Assembly (NCBI RefSeq): GCF_900111885.1
Contig: NZ_FOKG01000005.1
Coordinates: 248,001 to 312,000 of the forward strand
Length of the DNA: 64,000 bases
Direction of reading: 5' to 3'
Source of the DNA: Amycolatopsis marina
Lineage (GTDB): Bacteria > Actinomycetota > Actinomycetes > Mycobacteriales > Pseudonocardiaceae
Below, piece by piece: positions 19,799 through 28,208 of the stretch. The notes below the pieces were generated by a model, which saw only the letters and a list, made by a program, of their open reading frames with translations, did not search any database and was not told the origin of the DNA. Numbering within the stretch: the first letter of the stretch is position 1; every line of letters begins with the position of its first letter. The position numbers were made by a program, and so were the translations under genes.

Positions 19799-20995
19799 GT
19801 GCCTTCCGATGAGACGCCCGATGTCGACGCTGCCGACACTGCCGACGACACCCCGGCTCCTGCGGCTGGTGGCTCCCGCAGGCGCACGCTGATCATCGCG
19901 CTGGGCGCGGTCGTCCTCGTCCTCGCCGCATTCGTCGTCACCCAGCGACTCGGCCCGGACGGCGAGGCCACCACGCCCGCGGCCACCGCCTCGATTCCGC
20001 CGAGTTCCACCACACCGCCACCGGCACCGGAGACCAGCGCCCCGAAGAAGGCGGCGCAGGTGCCGCAGGACAGCGGCCCTCGGTTCCAGGAGTGGGTGGA
20101 CGAGGTGGCCGGCTGGCTCGATATCCCGCAGGAGGCGATGCACGCCTACGCGGGCGCGACCGTCGCGCTCGGCAAGGAGCAGCCCGAGTGCCACCTTTCC
20201 TGGGTGACCCTGGCCGGGATCGGCAAGATCACCACCGATCACGGCAGGGTGAACGGCGGCTCGATCGCGAAGAACGGCATGGTGAGCGCCCCGATCGGCA
20301 CGGTCGAGGTGAAGGACTTCTCCGGCGCCACGATTTCCGATCCCGGCGCCGCGGGCCCGATGCAGCTCGCTCCCGCGGTGTGGAGCAAGTGGAAACACAG
20401 CGCCGCCAGCGGGGCCACACCCAACGTGCAGAACATCAACGACGCAGCACTCACGGCTGGCCACGCACTGTGCGCGGGTGGACGCAACCTCGAAGACGGC
20501 GACAGCTGGCTGAAGGCGGTGTCCTCGCTGCAGGACGCACCGCTGTTCCTGCACCGAGTACTGGCCACCGCCAACGTCTACGGGACGGTGGGCCAGAATT
20601 CTTCGCCACCGAACCCGGCAGCGCTGAAAGCCGTCAGCTTCTCGATCGAAAAGATTGGGCTGCCCTACATCTGGGGCGGGAACGGCAAGGAGAAGGGCGA
20701 CCTGGGCTTCGACTGCTCCGGGCTCACCACCGCCGCGTACGCCAGCGCCGGTATCGAACTGCTGCGCACCGCGCACTGGCAGTACGGGAGCGTGCCGATC
20801 ATCCCGGCCGATGCGGAGCCACAGCTCGGCGACCTGATCTTCTACGGCGAACCGAGCACGAAGATCCACCATGTCGGCATCTACATCGGCAACCAGCAGA
20901 TGATCGACGCGCCGACGTTCGGCCAGGCCGTGCAGGTGCACCCCTACCGCAAACCGGGCGACAGCTACGCGGGCGCGGGCCGGCCGGCAGCGTAG
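19799..20995 (+). CDS. Membrane-anchored NlpC/P60 cell-wall hydrolase with lytic-transglycosylase-like domain
   Basis: 398 aa from GTG 19799; TATCCT at 19787-19792 is a -10 element 6 bases before it, which suggests leaderless expression. A single TM segment (TLIIALGAVVLVLAAFVV) at about residues 30-47 anchors it, followed by a Ser/Thr/Pro linker. Residues about 95-250 resemble a lytic transglycosylase (SWVTLAGIGKITTDHGR). The NlpC/P60 domain ends the protein: catalytic Cys in GFDCSGLTTAAYA and His in HHVGIYIGNQ. Probable DL-endopeptidase acting on peptidoglycan. Confidence 0.88.
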   Translation: MPSDETPDVDAADTADDTPAPAAGGSRRRTLIIALGAVVLVLAAFVVTQRLGPDGEATTPAATASIPPSSTTPPPAPETSAPKKAAQVPQDSGPRFQEWVDEVAGWLDIPQEAMHAYAGATVALGKEQPECHLSWVTLAGIGKITTDHGRVNGGSIAKNGMVSAPIGTVEVKDFSGATISDPGAAGPMQLAPAVWSKWKHSAASGATPNVQNINDAALTAGHALCAGGRNLEDGDSWLKAVSSLQDAPLFLHRVLATANVYGTVGQNSSPPNPAALKAVSFSIEKIGLPYIWGGNGKEKGDLGFDCSGLTTAAYASAGIELLRTAHWQYGSVPIIPADAEPQLGDLIFYGEPSTKIHHVGIYIGNQQMIDAPTFGQAVQVHPYRKPGDSYAGAGRPAA

Positions 20996-21291
20996 CGAAC
21001 GAGGCTTCGGATCCACGCCGCCATCGACCGACTGTTGCGCGGCGAGATCGCACCTGCATAGAATTTGCGCAACGCCTGCGCGTGATACGACAGTCCGCCG
21101 TCCTTCCGGCCCCGCGACGCGCAGATCTCGCGACTCACAGCTGACTTCCGCGCACCAGCCATCGTGCGTCGGCCGCCCAGCGCGGGAAATCATCCGCCCC
21201 AACCACGGCGCAACGCGGTCATCCGCCCCTGTCGAAAACGGGGCACAAGCACACAGGCAGATCCATCCCCACGAACAGAATCGAGCCGACA

Positions 21292-21777
21292 ATGACCTGG
21301 TCGATACCACGAATCACCACCGGCGCTGAACGCCGCTTGCTCGAGAGCACGCTCGACCGCAACCGGGCCGAGTTGATCAACACGGTGCATGGTCTGTCCG
21401 AAGTGGAGGCTCGGCGTCGCCTCGTTGCGTCGCCGACCACCCCGATCGGATTACTCAAGCACGCAGCGGTCGCCGAACGGATCTGGTTCCAGCACGTCCT
21501 GGGGGGCGTGCCCAAGAGCGAATGTGGTGGCGGCACGACAGCGGGCGACGCCAGTTTCATCGTCGACGACAACGAGACCCTGGCCGACGTGATCGCCGAA
21601 TTCGAGCGCGCCAGCGAACGCTCGCGCATGATCGCCGCCGAATTCGACCTCGACGACACCAAGACACACCCCCACCTGGGCGACGTGAATCTGCGGTTCA
21701 TCTACCTGCTCATCAGCGAGGACTTCGCGCGGCACGCCGGCCACGGCGACATCCTCCGCGAGCAGATCAAGGGATAA
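21292..21777 (+). CDS. DinB/DUF664 family protein
   Basis: 161 aa. Four-helix DinB fold with the DUF664 pattern (LDRNRAELINTVHGLSEVEA, SPTTPIGLLKHAAVAERIWF) and metal-site histidines in LLKHAA and DFARHAGHGDILREQ. In mycothiol-producing Actinobacteria such proteins are candidate mycothiol-dependent transferases; the substrate is unknown. The 296 bases upstream (20996-21291) contain no gene that I can support. Its stop codon lies within a 30-bp direct repeat. Confidence 0.85.
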   Translation: MTWSIPRITTGAERRLLESTLDRNRAELINTVHGLSEVEARRRLVASPTTPIGLLKHAAVAERIWFQHVLGGVPKSECGGGTTAGDASFIVDDNETLADVIAEFERASERSRMIAAEFDLDDTKTHPHLGDVNLRFIYLLISEDFARHAGHGDILREQIKG

Positions 21778-21800
21778 CGCTTTGCGGTCGGATGACGGAG
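21771..21800. repeat. 30-bp direct repeat, left copy
   Basis: GGGATAACGCTTTGCGGTC then a G/C mismatch then GATGACGGAG; 29 of 30 bases match 23279-23308. The copies flank the HxlR and oxidoreductase genes, about 1.5 kb apart. The left copy covers the stop codon of the DinB gene. Confidence 0.9.
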
Positions 21801-21855
21801 CATGAATACGCGCTTCGCCATGGGTCGTGGACAGGTGTGCTTCGACATCCGCCGA

Positions 21856-22248
21856 TCACTGGTGCTTCCGGTCGTACATCGCCCGCGCGTCGTCGACCTC
21901 AGACATGTGAGCCTCTGCCCAATCCTTGAGGTGGCGAATCGTATCCAGGAGAGACCGGCCCAACGGCGTGAGCTCGTAGTCGACGCGAACGGGCACCGAT
22001 GGAGTCACCGTACGAGTCAGCAGCCCGTCCCGCTCGAGACCTCGCAGAGTCTGGGTCAGCATCTTCTGACTCACCCCGGCGATCCGCGCGGAGAGCTCGG
22101 AATAGCGCATCCGCCCCTCCAGGCCCAGGGCCACGATCACGAGACTGACCCACTTGTCGCCGATCGTGTCGAGCAACCGTCGGCTGGGACAGGATGCGGT
22201 GAACGCATTGAATCTCACTGGCTGCCCATCTACAGGTGTCCTGCCCAT
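21856..22248 (-). CDS. HxlR family transcriptional regulator
   Basis: 130 aa. The HxlR winged helix starts at CPSRRLLDTIGDKWVSLVIV, with MRYSELSARIAGVSQKMLTQ as recognition region and DYELTPLGRSLLD as the wing. The N-terminal Cys (residue 20) is the redox-sensing cysteine of many HxlR/QorR regulators. It diverges from a quinone-oxidoreductase-type gene, the classic HxlR-QorA arrangement for quinone or electrophile response. Confidence 0.9.
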   Translation of the reverse strand: MGRTPVDGQPVRFNAFTASCPSRRLLDTIGDKWVSLVIVALGLEGRMRYSELSARIAGVSQKMLTQTLRGLERDGLLTRTVTPSVPVRVDYELTPLGRSLLDTIRHLKDWAEAHMSEVDDARAMYDRKHQ

Positions 22249-22279
22249 ATGGCTTACCTCCAGGTTCCTACACCACCAT

Positions 22280-22308
22280 TAAGTACCTACTTCCCAAAAG
22301 AGAGTAAA
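22280..22308. promoter_or_regulatory. Likely HxlR operator in the divergent region
   Basis: AAGTACCTACTT followed by GAGAGTAAAT contains the TACT/AGTA half-sites usual for HxlR operators, between divergent starts at 22248 and 22352. The symmetry is imperfect. Confidence 0.4.
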
Positions 22309-22351
22309 TCACCGATGGTTGTATTGCTCCACTAACGGAAGGAAAACCACG

Positions 22352-23248
22352 ATGACGCTAGCTCTCGTATCCACGCCCGAGACTTCCGCGCCCACCCTTG
22401 AGCAGATAACGCTGCCCCCGCCGGGTCCCCATGATCTCCGGGTCCGCGTGACAGCGGCATCGGTCGATCCCGTCGACACCCTCTTCGTCAACGGGCCGGC
22501 CCGTTCGATCTTCGGCATCACCGGCGCGGCTGGCGTCGGCTGGTCCCTCACCGGTGTGGTCACCGATACCGGTGCCGCGGTCACCGGCTTCTCTGTCGGC
22601 GATTCCGTCGCCGCAGTCCACACCGACTTCACCGCCCCGGTCCGCGCACACGCCGAGGAAACCCTCGTGGCAGCCGCGGCAGCCGCCCCGCTGCCGGGCG
22701 GAATCGACCGGACCGACGCGGCCTCCCTCCCGCTCAACGCCCTGACGGCTGCACAGATGGTCAACCGGCTCGGCCCAGCCGACGGACGAACCCTGCTGGT
22801 GACCGGTGCCGCTGGCGCCGTGGGTGGATACGCCGTCGCGTTGGCCGCCCACGCCGGTTGGACCGTGGCAGGACTAGCACGCGAGTCCGACCGCGAATTC
22901 GTGCTCAGGGCCGGTGCCGATGAGCTCCTTACGGAAATGCCGGGGCCGTCGTTCGACGCCGTCGTCGACGGCGCCGTCCTGCATGCGGCGGCCCTCGTCG
23001 CGGTCCGCGACGGCGGGATGTTCGTCGGCGTGACCTCGTCATCTCCAGCCATGGCCGAACGGGGCATCGAGGTCGGCATCGTGAGTGTGCGGCCCGACGG
23101 TGCCCAGCTCGCCGAGCTGCTCACCCTCGCTGCCGCCGGCGCCCTGGAGCTGAGGGTAGCCGGCCGGGTGCCGCTGAGTGAGGCGGCGACGGCGTACGCC
23201 AAGGTCGCCGACGGCGGACAGCGCGGCCGATGGCTGCTGGTGCCGTGA
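22352..23248 (+). CDS. Zinc-type alcohol dehydrogenase-like / quinone oxidoreductase
   Basis: 298 aa from ATG 22352 with GGAAGG ahead. MDR fold: N-terminal GroES-like part (VTAASVDPVDTLFVNG), nucleotide motif LLVTGAAGAVGGYAVALAAH at about 150, and C-terminal LSEAATAYAKVADGGQRGRW. No structural zinc cysteines are present, so it belongs with NADPH:quinone oxidoreductases. The divergent HxlR gene probably controls it. The pair is bracketed by a 30-bp direct repeat. Confidence 0.9.
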   Translation: MTLALVSTPETSAPTLEQITLPPPGPHDLRVRVTAASVDPVDTLFVNGPARSIFGITGAAGVGWSLTGVVTDTGAAVTGFSVGDSVAAVHTDFTAPVRAHAEETLVAAAAAAPLPGGIDRTDAASLPLNALTAAQMVNRLGPADGRTLLVTGAAGAVGGYAVALAAHAGWTVAGLARESDREFVLRAGADELLTEMPGPSFDAVVDGAVLHAAALVAVRDGGMFVGVTSSSPAMAERGIEVGIVSVRPDGAQLAELLTLAAAGALELRVAGRVPLSEAATAYAKVADGGQRGRWLLVP

Positions 23249-23278
23249 CCCGGTTGTCACGCCTCCGGCGACGTCTGC

Positions 23279-23308
23279 GGGATAACGCTTTGCGGTCCGA
23301 TGACGGAG
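23279..23308. repeat. 30-bp direct repeat, right copy
   Basis: Matches 21771-21800 at 29 of 30 bases. It lies 30 bases after the oxidoreductase stop in a 255-base gap that holds nothing else recognisable. Confidence 0.9.
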
Positions 23309-23503
23309 AGAAGCCGCAGTTTTCATGGCTACCCTCGTGTACATCCTCGAACCCGGCAGATAAGCGCACGACGAACGTGGCCGCTGACACCGCCGCCGCT
23401 GCTAAACTCGCTGTGACCGACTGACTGCTTGTTGCTACTCCCCAGTCGGCGTCGTTCTGCTCCCGGTCACACCGTCCGTCCCAGTCATGACGTGCGAGGA
23501 GAC

Positions 23504-24457
23504 ATGAGCTACGTACAGTACGTCGAGCCATCACGGTTCGGGCCGGATGGTCGTGCGGCCGCCGAGCGCAGCACAACCGAACGGACGCCGCTGGGCAAGG
23601 CGGCCCGCTGGGTCGCCGACAAATCGTTGAACACTTTCTTGGAATCGTTCTTGCGAACGTTTCTCACGGGCGAGTGGTACGTCCGCCTTGCCGGCGCGAT
23701 ACTCACCGGAGTCGCCGCGGGCTCAACGGTCTGGCTGATCTCCGGGACGATCCTTCCGGCGGCTCTTGGCGCTCCGGTCGCTGCCATGACGATCGGGCTC
23801 GGTGCCGTGGCCGGGGTTGTCATGGGCTACAGCGGCGGGCTGCTGGCGGGGGCCGGTGCGGGGTGGTTGCTTTCGATCATCGCCGAGTCGATCACCACTG
23901 AGCTCAGCAAGGATCCGCTCGGGCTCTACTTCGAGTCGTGGGCGCTCTGGTGTCTGTCGGTTCTCGTCGGTGGCATAGCGGGTTGGGCGACCGGCAGGGC
24001 CGCGAACTACGTTCAGCAACGCTCGACCGTTGCCGGGCCCGCACTTCGGGCACTCAGCTATCTGCTCCTTTTCGTCTCGACTGCTGTGGTTCTGCGCCGA
24101 ACGGGGGCGTCTACCGCGCTCTGGAACAGTTTCGCCGACCTTGCCGTGGCCACCGGACCGCAATCGGATGCGCTTGCGGTCGGGGTCGGGCTGGGCTTCG
24201 TCTGCGCGTCCGTGGCAGGGTTCTACCTGCTCTGGCTGATACCGAAAAGTGGCAGGACATACCGGATCCATCTGCCGCTGGCCCAGGCCGTCGTGACAGC
24301 CATGCTCTGGACGCTGGCCATCATCGACTCCACCGCCGGCAGCACCGGTTCGGTGGCCGCAATTCTGAGCGTTGTCGTGTGGATCGTGCCGTGGGCACTG
24401 GCAGTGGTGTGCCGGGGAGCTGCCGAGGTATGGCTGCGGTGGGCACCGCGGCGTTGA
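23504..24457 (+). CDS. Polytopic membrane protein of unknown function
   Basis: 317 aa from ATG 23504, preceded by GAGGAG. About 55 N-terminal hydrophilic residues are followed by roughly eight hydrophobic segments (e.g. LAGAILTGVAAGSTVWLISG, LSYLLLFVSTAVVL, ILSVVVWIVPWALAVVCRGA). Gly-rich segments such as GLGAVAGVVMGYSGGLLAGA suggest packed helices. No transporter or enzyme motif recognised. No partner gene is obvious; the next gene is convergent. Confidence 0.75.
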   Translation: MSYVQYVEPSRFGPDGRAAAERSTTERTPLGKAARWVADKSLNTFLESFLRTFLTGEWYVRLAGAILTGVAAGSTVWLISGTILPAALGAPVAAMTIGLGAVAGVVMGYSGGLLAGAGAGWLLSIIAESITTELSKDPLGLYFESWALWCLSVLVGGIAGWATGRAANYVQQRSTVAGPALRALSYLLLFVSTAVVLRRTGASTALWNSFADLAVATGPQSDALAVGVGLGFVCASVAGFYLLWLIPKSGRTYRIHLPLAQAVVTAMLWTLAIIDSTAGSTGSVAAILSVVVWIVPWALAVVCRGAAEVWLRWAPRR

Positions 24458-24461
24458 GTCC

Positions 24462-25076
24462 TCAAGGCGCCGTGGCCTCCCACGTGAACCCGTCCGGGTC
24501 GGTGAACGGCCCGGCATCGCTGCCAAGCACAAGCCGGTGCGACCCACTGCCGTCCGGCGAGACACCGGCGACCTTGGCGAGATCGCGGTGCTTGTAGAGC
24601 GCCAGCTTGATGGGACTCGCCGGTTCGGCGAACTGCACGTACTTGCGGCCGTAGCTCTTGGCCACGGCGAAGCCGCGCTCGACGTAGAACCGCTTGCTGG
24701 CGGCCACATCCGCGACTCCCAACTGGAGCACGATCTCGTCGATCTCACGGGAGGCCGGACCCGTGTCCTTCTTCGTCGAGGACGCGACCGTGCAGATCGT
24801 CCCGTCCGGCGCTCGTACGGCACCGCCGTAGCCCCAGAGCGACTTCGCGGCCGGCTTCAGCGTCGTGGCACCAGCGTCAAGGGCAGCGTTGATGAAGCCG
24901 TTGACAGTGGCCGGCTGGGGTACGACGAGCGACAGTGTGAACCCACGGAAGCCGGTCGTCGGCGCCTCCGACAACCGCGGACGCACCTCGCTGTCCAACC
25001 CGAACACGGTCGAATAGAAACTTTCGGCGGCTGTGGGGTCCGCCGCCTCGACGGCGACGTGTTCGATGGATGCCAT
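24462..25076 (-). CDS. VOC superfamily (glyoxalase-like) protein, two-domain
   Basis: 204 aa from ATG 25076. Two beta-alpha-beta-beta-beta modules: residues 1-110 (MASIEHVAVEAADPTAAESF, ending SSTKK) and 120-204 (EIVLQLGVADVAASKRFYVE, ending TDPDGFTWEATA). The start is supported by a -10 element (TAGCGT) 7 bases upstream, at exactly the same spacing as in the neighbouring VOC gene. Function could be metabolite lyase, dioxygenase or drug binding; metal residues are not clear enough to decide. Confidence 0.85.
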   Translation of the reverse strand: MASIEHVAVEAADPTAAESFYSTVFGLDSEVRPRLSEAPTTGFRGFTLSLVVPQPATVNGFINAALDAGATTLKPAAKSLWGYGGAVRAPDGTICTVASSTKKDTGPASREIDEIVLQLGVADVAASKRFYVERGFAVAKSYGRKYVQFAEPASPIKLALYKHRDLAKVAGVSPDGSGSHRLVLGSDAGPFTDPDGFTWEATAP

Positions 25077-25083
25077 GGCCGTC

Positions 25084-25127
25084 ACGCTAGGCCGACTCGG
25101 GAGTCCATGCTTCTCGATTCCTGATCG
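25084..25127 (-). promoter_or_regulatory. Leaderless promoter and operator of the first VOC gene
   Basis: Minus strand: motif CGATCAGGAATCGAGAAGC (25109-25127), then TAGCGT (-10, 25084-25089), then 7 bases to ATG 25076. The arrangement is repeated at 25642-25685 with the same spacing. Confidence 0.6.
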
Positions 25128-25223
25128 GCTGATCGCCGACGACGATGTGTCCGTAGCGGAATGCTCTCGGGTAAGCGCTTCGCGGTATGCGTCTGGACAG
25201 TCCATAACCGCGGAACCGGGTCC

Positions 25224-25634
25224 TCAGCGGAGTTCCTGGAGGCGGATCAGGTTGCCCGCGGGATCGCGGAACGCGCAGTCGCGAACACCGTACGGCTGCT
25301 CGGTCGGCTCTTGGACGACCTCGGCGCCGCGTGTCTGTAGTTCCCGGAAGACGCCGTCGAGGTCCTCGGTGGCCAGTTGGAGCCAGCCATAGGTGCCCTT
25401 GGCCATCATCTCCGTGATGACGTGGCGCTCGTCGTCGGTGATGCCGGGGTCGGCGGTCGGCGGCGCCAGGAGGATGGAGGTGCCTGGCTGGTCGGCCGGA
25501 CCGACCACGATCCACCGCATCGTGCCGGATCCGACGTCGCTGCGGACCTCGAAGCCGAGGATGTCGCGCCAGAAACCCAGGGATTCCTCCGGGTCGACAT
25601 GTGGCAGGACGGTCGTGTGGATGCTGATGTTCAT
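25224..25634 (-). CDS. VOC superfamily (glyoxalase-like) protein, single domain
   Basis: 136 aa from ATG 25634. Glyoxalase fold: MNISIHTTVLPHVDPEESLG at the start, FWRDILGFEVRSDVG, ILLAPPTADPGIT in the middle and DCAFRDPAGNLIRLQELR at the end. This subgroup (often annotated as bleomycin-resistance-like) is common in Actinobacteria. The GTG at 25643 is an alternative start, but the shared promoter spacing with the other VOC gene supports 25634. Confidence 0.87.
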   Translation of the reverse strand: MNISIHTTVLPHVDPEESLGFWRDILGFEVRSDVGSGTMRWIVVGPADQPGTSILLAPPTADPGITDDERHVITEMMAKGTYGWLQLATEDLDGVFRELQTRGAEVVQEPTEQPYGVRDCAFRDPAGNLIRLQELR

Positions 25635-25641
25635 AGCGGCC

Positions 25642-25685
25642 ACGCTAACCCCGGCCTGATGACCGCGCTTCTCGATTTCTGATCG
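25642..25685 (-). promoter_or_regulatory. Leaderless promoter and operator of the second VOC gene
   Basis: Minus strand: CGATCAGAAATCGAGAAGC (25667-25685), TAGCGT (25642-25647), 7 bases to ATG 25634. It differs from the first copy at one base in the 19-base motif. Confidence 0.6.
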
Positions 25686-25723
25686 CTTCCGTTGTGTTCG
25701 GCGCAGGTGGCACAGTGAGCCCC

Positions 25724-26644
25724 ATGCCGTCGGACGACCTGCCTGACTGGCTGCCGCACTGGTGTGTGGACCAGTTGGGGAACGAGCCGGTCAGCGTACT
25801 GTTCAAGCTGCGGCGGATGTCGGCTGTGTTCGGGCTGCAGTTGGCCGACGGACGCGATGTCGTGGTGAAGGCGCGGGAGGACGAAGGCCGGGCCGCGTCG
25901 TGCGTTGCCGCGCAGGCACGGCTGGCGGAGCGGGGATTTCCGTGCGCCCGGCCGCTCACGCCTGTGATCGGCGTGGACACACTGGCCGTGCACGCCGAGG
26001 AGTCACGGCCCAGCGGCGACCTCCTGTACGGGGACTCGCCGGACATTGCCGTGCGTTACGCGGTGGTGTTCGCCCGGCTGATGGCCGGACTGGCCGACGC
26101 GACCGTCGCGCCCCCGCTGCCAAATCCGCGCTGGGCGCGTTGGGACCACACGGATTCCGGGTTGTGGCCGACGATCCCGGAATTGGACTACCGGGATCAG
26201 CGCGCCGTACCGGCATACGTCGTCGACACGGCCACCCGGGCACGCAAGCGGCTGCTGGCCGCGGACCTGCCGTGCGTGCTGGGCCACGCCGACTTCGAAG
26301 CGCACAACCTGCGATGGCGCGGCCGAGAGGTGTGGGCAGTGCACGACTGGGACAGCTTGGCGTGGCAACCGGAGGCAGCGCTGGTGGGAGCGGCGAGTGG
26401 AGTGTTCCCCAAGACCGGGCCGGCCACACTGCCGCCGATCGAAAGTTCCGAGGCGTTCATGCTGACCTGTCAGGACCTTCGGGGGCGCCGGTTCACCGTG
26501 GAGGAGCAGGAAATCGCGTGGGCGGCCAGCTTGTGGCCCGCCGCGCACGACGTCCGATGGGAAGCACTACACGGTGACAAGGCAGTGTCCGACACCGCGC
26601 TCCGCGCACAAGCAGCCGAACGCCTCCGCCGAGCGAACGCCTGA
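25724..26644 (+). CDS. Aminoglycoside phosphotransferase / choline kinase family protein
   Basis: 306 aa from ATG 25724 (a GTG at 25715 is possible). Kinase-like fold: ATP Lys in DGRDVVVKARED, catalytic loop LGHADFEAHNLRW (HxD...N), and metal Asp in VHDWDSLAWQPE. The family phosphorylates antibiotics, choline or other small molecules; no evidence that this one confers resistance. Stands alone on the plus strand and converges on the SRPBCC gene across a repeat-filled gap. Confidence 0.85.
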   Translation: MPSDDLPDWLPHWCVDQLGNEPVSVLFKLRRMSAVFGLQLADGRDVVVKAREDEGRAASCVAAQARLAERGFPCARPLTPVIGVDTLAVHAEESRPSGDLLYGDSPDIAVRYAVVFARLMAGLADATVAPPLPNPRWARWDHTDSGLWPTIPELDYRDQRAVPAYVVDTATRARKRLLAADLPCVLGHADFEAHNLRWRGREVWAVHDWDSLAWQPEAALVGAASGVFPKTGPATLPPIESSEAFMLTCQDLRGRRFTVEEQEIAWAASLWPAAHDVRWEALHGDKAVSDTALRAQAAERLRRANA

Positions 26645-26654
26645 TCGCGAGGTG

Positions 26655-26767
26655 GGCACTTTCCCGGGAAAGTGCCGGCTCAGGGATGGTGCGTCTGCAA
26701 GTACCACCAAGCAAGATCACCGGCGCCGCAAACTACCCCCGACCGCACTTTCCCGGGAAAGTGCGGT
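26655..26767. repeat. Two long perfect palindromes enclosing a dispersed 24-bp repeat
   Basis: Palindromes at 26655-26676 (22 bp) and 26742-26767 (26 bp, extending the CACTTTCCCGGGAAAGTG core with CG and ACCG/CGGT). Between them, 26695-26718 holds CTGCAAGTAC, two variable bases, then CCAAGCAAGATC, also found twice near 45.1 kb. The gap separates two convergent genes. Confidence 0.9.
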
Positions 26768-26859
26768 GAGTGGTGGGTGCGGGTGCGCTGTCTGGGTGAT
26801 CGGCCGGTGTCGAGGGCGCCTACACCACCATCGGCGCGGTTTCTGCGGGGCGCCCTCGG

Positions 26860-27561
26860 TCATGCTTGCCCTCCTTGGTCGCCTGTGGCGGCAAGCCATT
26901 GCTGCCAGGACTCGGCACGCCGCTGCGGATCGGCCAGTGCGCCGTAGTGGTGGTCGCTCACCGCGATCGGCAGACCGATCACGGAACGTTCGTGGAATCG
27001 GATGAGTTCGTCGGCTGTGCGCAGCCCGATGAACTTCTCGCTCAGGTAGTCCACCTCGCCGACGATCCGCGGTCCGCCCGGCAGGCTGACCTCGACCTGT
27101 CCGCCGAGCCGGACCGAGCCGAGCACCCGGCGCAGCCGCTCCCATCCGCCGACCGCGGGCGCCTCTGCCTCCACATAGGAAGCCGGACGACCATGGAAGT
27201 GGCGCAGGTACTGGGCGAGTGTGAACAGGTACATGTCCCAGCCGCTGCTGGTCATGCCCTCGTACTCGTCGCTCCAGTCGTCGCCGAGGACGCCACTGTG
27301 GACGAACCGGAGCACGCTCGTCCCGCCGGCTTTGCCCTCGATCAGGTATTCGAACGCGTTCGTGGAGCCGTCCTCCGCCTCCGGGGTGCGAATGGTCAGC
27401 TTGCGTGGCGGCTCCCACTCGTTGCCCCCGTCGCTTTCCGGGTCGATCTCCATCGGCATGAACCACGCCGCCAGACCCTGCTCGGTGGCTATTGCCGACC
27501 AGACCTCCTCCGGCGAGGCCGGCAGCTCGATCTCCTTGGACAGCTCGAACTCACGCCCCAT
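26860..27561 (-). CDS. SRPBCC / AHSA1-type domain protein
   Basis: 233 aa from ATG 27561. Residues about 1-140 form the AHSA1-like fold (FELSKEIELPASPEEVWSAI, EQGLAAWFMPMEID, TSSGWDMYLFTLAQYLRHF). The C-terminal 90 residues (RLRRVLGSVRLGGQVEVSLP onward) are an additional domain not in the minimal family. It overlaps the upstream ArsR gene by 11 bases, so they are co-translated; this ArsR-plus-AHSA1 pairing is widespread and may bind or detoxify a hydrophobic ligand. Confidence 0.85.
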   Translation of the reverse strand: MGREFELSKEIELPASPEEVWSAIATEQGLAAWFMPMEIDPESDGGNEWEPPRKLTIRTPEAEDGSTNAFEYLIEGKAGGTSVLRFVHSGVLGDDWSDEYEGMTSSGWDMYLFTLAQYLRHFHGRPASYVEAEAPAVGGWERLRRVLGSVRLGGQVEVSLPGGPRIVGEVDYLSEKFIGLRTADELIRFHERSVIGLPIAVSDHHYGALADPQRRAESWQQWLAATGDQGGQA

Positions 27562-28156
27562 CTCGCGCCTCCTCCTTTTGCCCCATCGAGGGGTGCAACG
27601 CCACGACGAGCCGGTGTGAGCGCCCTTCGGCGGCACCCTCGTCGTGGTACTGCGCCACCAGGCCCGCGACCGCATCGGAGAGATCCTGGGCGAACGCGGC
27701 TCGTTCCGCCGCTCCCGCGAAGCGGACCTCCCCGTCGATGGCGAATGTCGCCACCCGCTTGCGCGCCTTGGCTCCAGCGCCCATCAAGGCGCCGACGTCC
27801 TGCACCAGGCGGGAGGCCAGGGCCAGCAGCCACTGGGCGGAGAGCCGGTCCGGTGAGCGGGACGGATCCGGCGCGAGCGGACCAGCGGTCGAGGGCGAGA
27901 TCACGTAGGCACCAGCGCTCGCGCACATCACGCGCTCGGTCATGTTGCCCTTGCGCCGCTCCTCGACGAGCTCGACGAGGCCGTGCTTCTCCAGGTCGCG
28001 CAGGTAGTAGTTGACCTTCTGCCTGCTCAGGCCGAGTTTGCCGGCGAGCGTTGACGCCGAGGCGGGTTCGGCGAGTTCGTGCAGCAGCCGCGCGCGCACT
28101 GGTTCCAGTGTCACCGCAGCCGCGGACGGCTCATTGATGATCGCGACATCCAACAT
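27551..28156 (-). CDS. ArsR/winged-helix transcriptional regulator
   Basis: 201 aa from ATG 28156. Winged helix at residues 20-75 (VRARLLHELAEPASASTLAG, KLGLSRQKVNYYLRDLEKHG, LVELVEERRKGN), then a long C-terminal region (QWLLALASRLVQDVGALMGA) likely for dimerisation or ligand binding. A CAGGCT -10 element with a TTGACA -35 (17-base spacer) ends 7 bases before this ATG, supporting a leaderless start. An operator of TCTTGTC repeats overlaps the -35. Confidence 0.88.
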   Translation of the reverse strand: MLDVAIINEPSAAAVTLEPVRARLLHELAEPASASTLAGKLGLSRQKVNYYLRDLEKHGLVELVEERRKGNMTERVMCASAGAYVISPSTAGPLAPDPSRSPDRLSAQWLLALASRLVQDVGALMGAGAKARKRVATFAIDGEVRFAGAAERAAFAQDLSDAVAGLVAQYHDEGAAEGRSHRLVVALHPSMGQKEEARDGA

Positions 28157-28183
28157 GGCATCGAGCCTGACACTGTCAAAGAT

Positions 28184-28208
28184 TCTTGTCAAGACAAGAT
28201 TTCTTGTC
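28184..28208. promoter_or_regulatory. TCTTGTC operator at the ArsR/SRPBCC promoter
   Basis: TCTTGTC-AA-GACAAGA (28184-28199) is an inverted repeat and a third TCTTGTC lies at 28202-28208. The inverted repeat covers the TTGACA -35 box (minus strand, 28187-28192), the expected place for ArsR autorepression. Confidence 0.6.

Noticed and set aside
22332..22339. CTAACGGA, identical to the CGNR-associated octamer
   Set aside because: It overlaps the ribosome site of the oxidoreductase, has no partner half-site and no CGNR gene nearby; one extra 8-mer in 64 kb is expected by chance.
25170..25195. GGTAAGCGCTTCGCGGTATGCG, loosely like the 30-bp direct repeat
   Set aside because: Too many mismatches to be a third copy.
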